The position numbers and the translations under genes are program-made. From CAWIUB01 sp963839175 (GTDB lineage: Bacteria; Actinomycetota; Actinomycetes; Mycobacteriales; Jatrophihabitantaceae): a stretch of 64,000 nt of DNA. Below, in pieces: positions 57,788 through 64,000 of this stretch (positions are counted from its first letter, which is position 1; the number at the start of each line of letters is the position of its first letter). The stretch is taken from positions 44,419 to 108,418 of the forward strand of contig CAWIUB010000008.1 in assembly GCA_963839175.1 (NCBI GenBank), in the 5' to 3' direction. The notes below the pieces were generated by a model. It was not told the origin of the DNA, searched no databases, and saw only the letters and a list, made by a program, of their open reading frames with translations.

Positions 57788-58576
57788 TTGAGCGTCACGG
57801 CAGGCGCACAGCGTGAGCAGCTAAGTTGGGTTCACTCAGCGTTGTCGGTGTCGGTGCTGCCATTTTGGGGGGTTCGTTCGTTGGGTGGTGTTGTCGACGC
57901 GTCGGTGAGTGGTCCGGCACGGCTGTACGACGCGCGGCGGGATGTGTACTACGAGAAGCCGCGCCTTCGTGGCTGGGCTCACCTGCTGTCCTTCGCGGTG
58001 TGTCTTGTGCTGGGCACGTTGCTCATTCCGACGGCGCAGGGCCGGGTCCAGACCGCGGTCGCTTCGGTGTACGCGGCGTCGGTGGCCGGGATGTTCGGTG
58101 CCAGCGCGCTGTACCACCGCGGCAACTGGAGCCCGACCGCGGCGTCATGGCTGCAGCGGCTCGACCATTTGATGATCTTCTTGGTGATCGCTGGGACGGC
58201 GACGCCGCCGCTGGCGATCTGCTTGCCGGCGCGGTACTCGCCGCTTGCCCTGGCGATCCTCTGGTGTCTGACGGTGGTTGCCGCGCTGGTGCGGCTGGTC
58301 TGGATGCGGGCTCCGGAGTGGCTGGCCGGGGCGATCTTCGTTGGCCTGGGTTGGGCCGCCGGCGCCGCGGTCCCGGCTGTCTGGGTGCACGCGGGCGCAG
58401 CGCCGGTCGTGCTGCTGGTCGTCGGTGGGGTGCTCTACACCGCCGGGGCGCTCATCTTTCACCGTCGCCGGCCGGACCCTTGGCCGGCCGTCTTCGGCTA
58501 CCACGAGGTGTTCCACCTATTCGTGTGTGCGGCGGCCGCCTGCCAATACGTGGCCATCGCCTGCTTCCTGCTCTGA
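57788..58576 (+). CDS. Hemolysin III / PAQR-family membrane protein
   Basis: Up to 262 residues with seven predicted helices. Family motifs: KPRLRGWAHLLSF (before TM1), GMFGASALYHRGNWSPTAASWLQRLDH (S-x3-H and RLDH, given in part), and near the C-terminus GYHEVFHLFVCAAAACQY with the H-x3-H metal site. PAQR proteins are metal-dependent membrane hydrolases. The exact start is uncertain: GTG 57788, a TTG near 57879 behind a GGGGGG run, or GTG 57905 are all possible; the conserved part begins around residue 40 of the longest form. It is an intact gene among remnants. Confidence 0.8.
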   Translation: MSVTAGAQREQLSWVHSALSVSVLPFWGVRSLGGVVDASVSGPARLYDARRDVYYEKPRLRGWAHLLSFAVCLVLGTLLIPTAQGRVQTAVASVYAASVAGMFGASALYHRGNWSPTAASWLQRLDHLMIFLVIAGTATPPLAICLPARYSPLALAILWCLTVVAALVRLVWMRAPEWLAGAIFVGLGWAAGAAVPAVWVHAGAAPVVLLVVGGVLYTAGALIFHRRRPDPWPAVFGYHEVFHLFVCAAAACQYVAIACFLL

Positions 58577-58693
58577 CCGGTCGCCCGGTCGGGTTCGAGC
58601 TGCGGGATGCTGTACAGGTGACCGGGAGAGCGTGTCGCTGACGTACTGGGGGTGGCTGCGTCGGGGCAGCCGACCGCCGGTGCACCGCGGCCC

Positions 58694-58831
58694 GACGAGA
58701 GCGCCACGCTGTACAGCCTCGGCGCCGGTGTCTGGACGCGCGACATGGGCGTCGCCTACCGGGCCGGACGGGAGATCCAGGCCGGCCGGGTGTGGACTAA
58801 CTGCTACCACGACTACTCGGCACACGATCAC
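58694..58831 (+). pseudogene. Aldehyde dehydrogenase C-terminal fragment
   Basis: About 46 codons read LYSLGAGVWTRDMGVAYRAG and REIQAGRVWTNCYHDYSAH, the segment before the C-terminal oligomerisation strand of NAD(P)-dependent aldehyde dehydrogenases (normally LGAGVWTRD...GRVWVNCYH). The catalytic Cys and Glu regions and the true C-terminus are absent. The homology stops at 58831, where a transposase-like fragment begins. Confidence 0.7.
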
Positions 58832-58943
58832 CTGTCGTGCCACCCTCGACGTTCCCGCGAGCACCGTGTCCCAGGTGGCGCGCTGGCTGAGCGCGTACCG
58901 CAAGCTGCGCGCCAGCGCAGTAGCCGTCGCTCCAGCCTGGTGA
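58825..58943 (+). pseudogene. Transposase N-terminal fragment
   Basis: About 30 codons (TCRATLDVPASTVSQVARWL, then SAYRKLR) resemble the N-terminal segment of IS5-related transposases that start with a LDVP..TV..V..WL..HR pattern. It joins the aldehyde dehydrogenase piece directly and ends at the ABC permease piece, so it marks an old insertion/deletion scar. Confidence is limited by length. Confidence 0.4.
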
Positions 58944-59040
58944 TCAGCCACTCGGCGACCAGAGCCACTACAGCCATGATCACCATTGCGGCCCAGACGC
59001 CGTTGGAGTCGAAGTTGCCCTGGGCTTGGCGGATCAAGTA
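58905..59040 (-). pseudogene. ABC transporter permease C-terminal fragment (SsuC/TauC type)
   Basis: On the minus strand YLIRQAQGNFDSNGVWAAMV, then IMAVVALVAEWLITRLERRL and LRWR, matches the last helix and tail of binding-protein-dependent permeases for sulfonates, taurine or nitrate. Everything before Tyr-Leu-Ile is missing. Confidence 0.6.
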
Positions 59041-59080
59041 GCGCCGGCCGCTGCGGCTGGCCACGACGACCACGGCCGAC

Positions 59081-59236
59081 GGCCGGCACCGCGGGCTGGC
59101 CAACATGGCCACCAGGGCCGAGGACCTCGGCGGCGCGTTCACGATCCGCCGCTCAACGCTCGGCGGCATCCGCATCGAGGTCCGGGCGCCCCGCCCGGCA
59201 AGCCCGCGACGGCTGCCCTCGAAGGCGATGGGCTGA
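59081..59236 (+). pseudogene. Histidine kinase C-terminal fragment (HATPase end)
   Basis: GRHRGLANMATRAEDLGGAF, then TIRRSTLGGIRIEVRAPRP, is the G2 box and final strands of a NarL-partner histidine kinase, ending at TGA 59234-59236. The sensor, dimerisation and N boxes are gone. It is followed directly by a receiver-domain remnant, as in an original two-component operon. Confidence 0.65.
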
Positions 59237-59241
59237 CCGAC

Positions 59242-59598
59242 ATGACCAGGCCTGGACCGCCCGCCCGTGGTACCGACGAGCCCGCGGCCACGATTGACAT
59301 CGTGTTGGTCGACGACCACGCGATCCTGCGCCAGGGACTGCGCTCGGTCCTCGAACGCGAGCCAGACCTGCGGGTCATTGGCGAGGCCACGACTCCCCGC
59401 GAGGCGATGGCCGTGGTCGCCACCACGCGCCCCAGAATCGTCCTGCTCGACCTGAAACTGTCCACCTCGACCGAGACCGCCGGTCTGGACCTGTGCGCCA
59501 AGCTCACCAGCGCCTATCCCGACGTAGCCGTCCTTGTGCTGACCACGGTGATCGACGACCACCTCGTGCTGCAGGCGATCCACAACGGGACTTGGTAG
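59242..59598 (+). pseudogene. Response regulator receiver domain, truncated
   Basis: ATG 59242; 118 residues. Receiver motifs: IVLVDDHAILRQGLRSVLER (acidic pair), phospho-Asp in RIVLLDLKLS, and VLVLTTVIDDHLVLQAIHNG, then a TAG where the family continues with GARGY..K. The conserved Lys and the LuxR-type DNA-binding domain are missing. As it stands it could still be a small single-domain receiver, but decay together with the kinase fragment is more likely. Confidence 0.65.
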
Positions 59599-59816
59599 AC
59601 CGAACGGATCGCTGTCCTCCTGCGATATCGCGCACCCGTACCTCGGGTGTTGTCTGGACCGTAGGCACCGCTACGCTGCAACACCGCTGCAAAAATGTGT
59701 GAAATTGCTAAGACGGCACGGCGGGTGCGGTCGTTGGCCGGCGTGGTGACCAACGGCCCTGGACGCCGCAGCCTGTCGCTGCTTGGCTGAGTCCGGACAC
59801 TCAGGAGGATCGATCA

Positions 59817-60391
59817 TGACGAAGCTCGCTCTTATCACCGGGTCACCGGACCGCGTCGCGTCGCTGCGCGATGTCTTTCAGGCGGGCGACATCGAAGCCC
59901 GCAGCCTGGCTGAGCTCGGACCCGCTGAGTTGGAACAGCTCACCGGGAAGGTCGACTACTACGTCCAGCTCGGGGTGCGGGTGCCCGCCCGCGGCGACAC
60001 CGTCGTCCGCCGGGTGCATTCATTCCTCAGCGAGGGGCTACTTCACCGTTTCGTCATGGTCGAGGAAGTGATGCCGCTGCTCGCCGACCAGGCGACCGTG
60101 CTGCTCGTCGCCGGCAACCTGCCGGCCGAGGTCGCCGCGCCCGACGACCAAGCCGCCCGCCTGGCGCTGCTGCGGGTGCTTGCCCACGCAATGCGCGCCG
60201 ACCTCGCTCCCAACCGGGCTCGGATCCGAGTCGTCACCGGCGACCGTACGGATGAGGAGATCGCGGCGTACGCGATCAGCGGTCAGAAGGACCCGCTGGC
60301 CGATCTGCCGCCCGACGAGGGTTCGGTGTTCGAACGGACCTACGAGGACTGGCGCATCAACGTGATGGGCCTGGTGCACGTCGAAGCCTGA
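59817..60391 (+). CDS. Unrecognised 191-residue protein next to the PHA genes
   Basis: I do not recognise the family. It starts KLALITGSPDRVASLRDVFQ, a Rossmann-like beta-alpha opening without a glycine-rich loop. Later segments (VMVEEVMPLLADQATVLLVAGNLP, quoted in part; RLALLRVLAHAMRADL; RIRVVTGDRTDEEIAAYAIS) suggest a compact alpha/beta protein with no signal peptide or membrane helix. AGGAGG lies 7 nt before the ATG. It precedes the XRE regulator and phasin genes, so a role in granule formation or its control is possible. Confidence 0.6.
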
Positions 60392-60422
60392 CGGTCGGCG
60401 CCATCCCGGTAGCGTGAGTCGA

Positions 60423-60794
60423 ATGGCGGACCCGTGGACGGCTCAGGTCCAGGCCCTGGGGGCCTACATCCGGCATCAGCGGCAGCTCGCGAACCTGTCG
60501 CTGCGTCAGCTTGCCGAACTCACCACGCTGTCGAACCCATACCTCAGCCAGATCGAGCGCGGGCGACACCAGCCTTCCGTGCGGGTATTGAAGCTGATCG
60601 CCGATGCGCTCGGCGTATCCGCCGAGACCCTGCTGGCTCAGGCGGGCCTGGCCGATGAGGGTGACCACGAGCCGGCGGCCTCAGTCGAAGCGGCGATCCG
60701 CTCCGACGCCCGGCTCTCCGCCGAGCAACAGGCCGCGCTCATCGCCGTCTACCGCAGCATGGTCGACGCACATCGGCTGGATTCGCCCGAGTGA
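60423..60794 (+). CDS. XRE-family regulator, probable PHA-granule regulator
   Basis: 123 residues. The helix-turn-helix (QLANLSLRQLAELTTLSNPYLSQIERG and PSVRVLKLIADALGV) lies at about 20-70, with a Glu/Ala-rich C-terminal helix. XRE regulators of this layout sit beside phasin and PhaC genes in actinobacteria and are thought to sense granule surface. ATG 60423 is 31 bp after the previous gene. It converges on the phasin gene across a shared hairpin terminator. The likely operator is the symmetric site at 61207-61227. Confidence 0.75.
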   Translation: MADPWTAQVQALGAYIRHQRQLANLSLRQLAELTTLSNPYLSQIERGRHQPSVRVLKLIADALGVSAETLLAQAGLADEGDHEPAASVEAAIRSDARLSAEQQAALIAVYRSMVDAHRLDSPE

Positions 60795-60810
60795 GGTTGG
60801 CCGAAATATC

Positions 60811-60840
60811 ATTGACCCCCGGCTGGAGCCGGGGGTCAAT
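60811..60840. terminator. Bidirectional hairpin terminator
   Basis: ATTGACCCCCGGCT (60811-60824), loop GG, and AGCCGGGGGTCAAT (60827-60840) form a perfect 14-bp stem in the 56-bp gap between the convergent XRE and phasin genes. No U-run, but stem strength and placement fit a terminator for both. Confidence 0.85.
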
Positions 60841-60850
60841 GAGGCGAGGG

Positions 60851-61147
60851 CTACTTCTTCGGCAGCACTCCGGCGGTCGCTGCCACCACTTTCTCGGCGA
60901 ACTGGCGCTGGCCTGCCAGCAGCTTCTCCGCGAAGTCGTACGCGTTGCTCACCAGCTCTTCGGTCTTCGGCAGCTTGTCGACGAACTCGGGCAGCGCCGG
61001 AACCTCCGGGGTGATCGACTTGATGGTCTCGGCCCAGGCGGTGATCGCGTCGATCACGGCTTCTTGGCTCTTGCGGATGGTGGCGAGGATTTGCTCTTGG
61101 ACGTCCTTGCCGACGACGGGGCTGGACGACTTGGTTGCACTGGTCAT
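60851..61147 (-). CDS. Phasin-family granule-associated protein
   Basis: 98 residues, almost all helix: VQEQILATIRKSQEAVIDAI, then TAWAETI, then KTEELVSNAYDFAEKLLAGQ and RQFAEKVVAATAG, with a Pro-rich hinge between (TPEVPALPEFVDKLP). Such small amphipathic proteins coat PHA granules; the FAEKLLAxQRxFAEKV pattern is typical of actinobacterial phasins. AAGGAGG lies just before the ATG. It is on the same strand as phaC, 119 bp downstream of the phaC stop. Confidence 0.8.
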   Translation of the reverse strand: MTSATKSSSPVVGKDVQEQILATIRKSQEAVIDAITAWAETIKSITPEVPALPEFVDKLPKTEELVSNAYDFAEKLLAGQRQFAEKVVAATAGVLPKK

Positions 61148-61206
61148 GGCGGTCCTCCTTGGGACTATTGCAGGTGTCCTACTGGCACCCTTCCTGCTGA
61201 CACGCT

Positions 61207-61227
61207 AAGCATATCACGCGTGTGCTT
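61207..61227. promoter_or_regulatory. Symmetric site upstream of the phasin gene
   Basis: AAGCA (61207-61211) and TGCTT (61223-61227) flank CACGCGTG, itself a palindrome. The 21-bp site is 60 bp upstream of the phasin start and about 40 bp downstream of the phaC stop. A likely operator for the XRE regulator. Confidence 0.45.
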
Positions 61228-61266
61228 GGGATAGTTAGCAGATGCTGTGACGCCCATCACAACAGA

Positions 61267-62990
61267 TCAGCCGTGCACGTACTCCCCCGGCGCGTCAGCC
61301 AGCGGCGGGTACGCCTCGCCGCCCATCGGCGGCGGCGCGACGAGGTCGCAGCCCGCTCGCTGGACCATCGGTCGAGTTCTCCCACCAGAGCCGCTGTGCC
61401 GCTCTGCATCCGCGCGCCAATGTGCGGCCTCAGGCGGATTGTGGGTGCGATTCGTACCAGCCTTTCGGATTGGGCGGGTTCACGATGCCGGCGATATGAC
61501 CGCCGCTGGAGAGCACGTAGTGGACCTTGCCGCCGAGCAGCTGGGTCGCGTGATACGAGGCCTCCCACGGCACGATGTGGTCGTTGATCGCGCCGACTAC
61601 ATAGATATCGCTGGTCACGGCCGGAAGCATCAGCCGCGTGCCGGCCAGGCTCATCTTGCCCTGGGCGAGCAGGTTCTTGCCGTACAGCGTCCGCAGGCAG
61701 AACGTGTGCATGGCGGCCGGCATGCGGGTGTTGTCGGCGTTCCACGCGAGGATGTCGAACGCGGGCGGTTGCTCGCCCATCAGCCAGTTGGAGACGACAT
61801 AGTTGAAGATCAGGTCGTTGGGCCGCAGGATGTCGAAGGTCGTGGCCACGTGGGCACCTTCGAGGAAACCGGTGCGCGACATCTGCTTCTCCAGCCGGGC
61901 GATCGTCTGCTCGTCGGTGAAAGCCCCCAGCGCACCGGGGTTGGTGTAGTCCAGCAGCGTGTTCAGCAGGGTGATCGCGCCGATCCGCTTGTCTGCGGTC
62001 TCGGCGAAGTAGGCCGCGGTCATCGCGGTCAACGCCCCGCCGAGACATAGCCCGACGATGTCGACGGTCGGTGATCCGGGTGATCTCGCAGACCACGTCC
62101 ATCGCGGTGTGCGGGCCGTGGATCAGATAGTCGTCCATGGTCACGTCGCGCATCGACGAGTCGGGGTTGCGATAGCTGATCGCGAAGACGGTGCGGCCGT
62201 GCTGCACGGCCCATTCGAAGAAGCTGCGCTGCGGCGCGAGATCCATAACGTAGTACTTGTTGATCCACGGCGGGCTGGCCAGCAGAGGTATCGCGTGGAC
62301 CTGCTTCGTCTGCGGCGCGTACTGGATGAGCTCCATCAGGTCGTTGCGGTACACGACCTTGCCCGGCGTCGCCGCAAGGTTGCGGCCCACCTCGAAAAAG
62401 GAGCTGGCGTCGACCTGGCGGGGCCGTCCGCCGTTCTTGAGCACGTCGTTGACGAAGTTGCCGATGCCGGCGGCGACACTCAGCCCGCCGGTCTCGGCCG
62501 CCCGGCGCAGCGCGGCGGGGTTGCTGAACAGGAAGACGGTCCGCGCCATGGCGTCGACGAGGAAGTTCCAGGCGAGCCGCGCCTTGCCGTCGGTGATCGG
62601 GTCCTCAGCACCCGCGTCGAGCAGATCGCTGCCCAGCTTGGCGACGGCGAGATACGCCTGGCGCAGTGCGAAAAAGTTGGCGTTCTGCGACCACGCAGCA
62701 TCGGCGAAGCGGCGGTCGTTGGCATCCACCGGCAGTGGCGGATCGCTCGGGTGCCCGATCATCCGGGCGAGGGTAGCTAGCCCCAGCTGGGCCATTGCGT
62801 TGGCGAAGGCGAGCCACGCGCCGGTGACCTCCGTCGGCCGTGCGGCCGCGCGGGCGAGCACCGTCAGGATCGACTTGCCGAAGTCGATCGGGTCGGCACT
62901 GGCGATCAGGTTGGCCTCCGGTCCCAATGCCGCAACGGCTTGCTCGGCGGCCTCCCACGCCTCTTCTTCACCAGCGGGCACGTTCGTCAC
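61267..62990 (-). pseudogene. phaC: Class I-type polyhydroxyalkanoate synthase, several frame breaks
   Basis: GTG 62990 starts with GAGGTGA upstream. The first frame gives the PhaC N-terminal domain (NFFALRQAYLAVAKLGSDLL) and the start of the alpha/beta hydrolase domain (PPWINKYYVMDLAPQRSFFE, SYRNPDSSMRDVTMDDYL). Near 62066 the frame shifts, and the lipase-like box GLCLGGAL with catalytic Cys follows, then FDILAWNADNTRMPAAMHTF, IYVVGAINDHIVPW (catalytic Asp) and SSGGHIAGIVNPP (catalytic His). After the TGA at 61430 the terminal part (WWEN, then LVAPPPMGGEAYPPLADAPG) continues in other frames to the TGA at 61267. About 574 codons, normal for the class. Polymerises hydroxyacyl-CoA into storage polyester. 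Confidence 0.85.
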
Positions 62991-62993
62991 CCG

Positions 62994-63598
62994 TCACCTC
63001 TTGCCCATCGGAACGTCGGCCGTGGTCACGACACTCGCCCGCGCGGGAGCAGGCGGGAACAGGAACCCCAGGTTGCGCGGATCGTCCAGCAGCTCTACCG
63101 GACGGTGGCCAGCCTGCCCGGCGTGCTCGAGCCAATCCACGAAGAAGAACCAGGCCGGCCGGGCGCGGCCTGTCTCTCGACGACCTCGAACGACGCAGCT
63201 TGTCCAGGTACACCTCCGCGGCGGGATCGGAGCAGCGCCGCGCTGCAACAGCCCCGGGGCCCCGAGACCGCCGGCCTGGCGGGGGCTCGCCCAGCACGAC
63301 CTCAGCGACCGTCGCCGAGGGGCCGCTTCGACGCCTGGGAGTCGACGTTCGTTTCGGCGAAGTCGACGCATCCGGGCGCCTTCCACGGCGCCACCAGCTT
63401 GCTCCAAAATCCGGCTTCGACCGCGTTGCGATCAGCCGGATGATCGTGGCGTGCGTCTGCAGGTCGATGTCCAGGTACAGCCAGTCGTTTTCGTGCAGCC
63501 AGTGTGGCACCGAACGCGAGCAGGCCATCCAGGTCCTCTTCGCGCAGTCGCCGGATGATCACCTGCGAGCCGTCCGCGGGACCCACCTGCTCGCTCAT
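62994..63598 (-). pseudogene. GNAT-family acetyltransferase, heavily frameshifted
   Basis: ATG 63598 overlaps the adk stop (ATGA). It begins SQVIIRRLREEDLDGLLAFG, a GNAT N-terminus. Near 63505 the match moves to another frame (HENDWLYLDIDLQTHATIIR), and near 63440 back to the first (AVEAGFWSKLVAP). Downstream no frame is clearly conserved until a C-terminal stretch FFFVDWLEHAGQAGHRPVEL that ends at TGA 62996-62994, 4 bp before phaC. The substrate is unknown. The gene position suggests an adk-GNAT-phaC transcript. Confidence 0.5.
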
Positions 63599-64000
63599 GA
63601 CGCTCCGATCGCACTGGGGACGCCGGCGTCGAGGACCGCCGTGACGCGTTCGGCGACCTCGGCCGGCTCGCCGCTGCCGTCGACCTCGAACACTGCGCCG
63701 GTCTCGCGGTAGAAATCGGCGAGCGGCCGGGTCTGCTGCTCGTACACGTCGTAGTCGGTGCCGCGCGGTTTCCATGTTGTCGTCGCTGCGGTGTGCAAGT
63801 CGCCGCCGCACAGGTCGCAGACAGCCTCGACGCGGGTGGGGGAGAAGAAGATGTTGTACGGGGACTGGCAGATCCGGCAGGTCTGCCGGCCGATGATGCG
63901 CCGAAGCAGGGTCTGCCGCGGCGCGGTCAGCAGCACGACCGCGTCGATGCGCCGAGGCGGGTCGCCGCCGGACGAAGCGAGCTGCGCCGACAGCTCCCGC
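63595..64000 (-). CDS. adk: Adenylate kinase, C-terminal part (runs off the right edge)
   Basis: The last 134 or so residues of adenylate kinase. AVVLLTAPRQTLLRRIIGR leads into the LID with four zinc-type cysteines (CRIC and CDLC, 24 residues apart), then the TTWKPRGTDYDVYEQQTRPL segment and YRETGAVFEVDGSGEPAEVAERV. It catalyses ATP + AMP to 2 ADP; with PPDK in the same window, AMP recycling would be important. The frame is open to the end of the window; the P-loop half lies beyond. The stop overlaps the acetyltransferase start. Confidence 0.85.
   Translation of the reverse strand, partial: RELSAQLASSGGDPPRRIDAVVLLTAPRQTLLRRIIGRQTCRICQSPYNIFFSPTRVEAVCDLCGGDLHTAATTTWKPRGTDYDVYEQQTRPLADFYRETGAVFEVDGSGEPAEVAERVTAVLDAGVPSAIGAS

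Overview
The window is high-GC DNA from an actinobacterium. The evidence is the start-codon use (many GTG starts), densely overlapping ATGA/GTGA/TGATG gene junctions, and actinobacterial families: a PucR regulator, a DevS/DevR pair, a DUF222-HNH remnant, GTP-dependent PEP carboxykinase and Xfp phosphoketolase. The genus cannot be fixed from the sequence. No rRNA, tRNA or CRISPR array was seen.

Layout. 1-3.1 kb: partial exported protein, PucR regulator, a SHOCT mini-membrane protein and a two-helix K+ channel with an RCK domain. 3.1-9.4 kb: an overlapping minus-strand operon of a GltD-like flavo-iron-sulfur protein, pyruvate:ferredoxin oxidoreductase (nifJ) and a dihydroorotate-dehydrogenase-like protein. 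9.5-20.6 kb: DUF4389 protein, a RelBE-type toxin-antitoxin pair, a frameshifted aldo/keto reductase, OsmC, thioredoxin, an MMPL transporter, a CstR-like persulfide sensor with sulfide:quinone oxidoreductase and its operators, a TetR-controlled reductase/SDR pair, and a multicopper oxidase with a SHOCT protein. 20.7-31.2 kb: PPDK, then Acg-like nitroreductase-devS-devR, an alpha/beta hydrolase, PEP carboxykinase and a PAP2 protein. 31.4-36.8 kb is accessory: a three-gene P-loop/coiled-coil operon of unknown role, an HNH remnant and a broken FAD oxidoreductase. 36.9-45.9 kb: narK-hemerythrin-narGHJI-cupin. 46-50.7 kb: HicAB-type pair, CopD-like membrane protein, xfp-ackA. 50.8-59.6 kb is a scrap region with an IS1380-type element (target duplication visible), an IS1182-type element, a broken lipoprotein, a hemolysin III gene and truncated pieces of at least six genes. 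59.8-63 kb: a polyhydroxyalkanoate cluster (unknown protein, XRE regulator, phasin, PhaC). The window ends inside adenylate kinase.

How the genes fit. The content reads as a hypoxia/dormancy island: a heme-type DevS-DevR oxygen/NO sensor pair, nitrate respiration, pyruvate:ferredoxin oxidoreductase, phosphoketolase-acetate kinase ATP generation, PPDK and PEPCK around the PEP node, hemerythrin, a nitroreductase and PHA storage. Degenerate tandem DevR(DosR)-like 14-mers spaced 22-23 bp were found by eye in front of four units (SHOCT/K+ channel, gltD-like/nifJ, acg-devSR, narK). This suggests a regulon clustered physically around its own regulator.

Caution. Many otherwise well-conserved genes (narK, narH, narI, phaC, aldo/keto reductase, FAD oxidoreductase, transposases) are split by single-base indels, mostly deletions and mostly after 34 kb. 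This may be sequencing or assembly error rather than decay, so these genes are described over their full homologous span and flagged.
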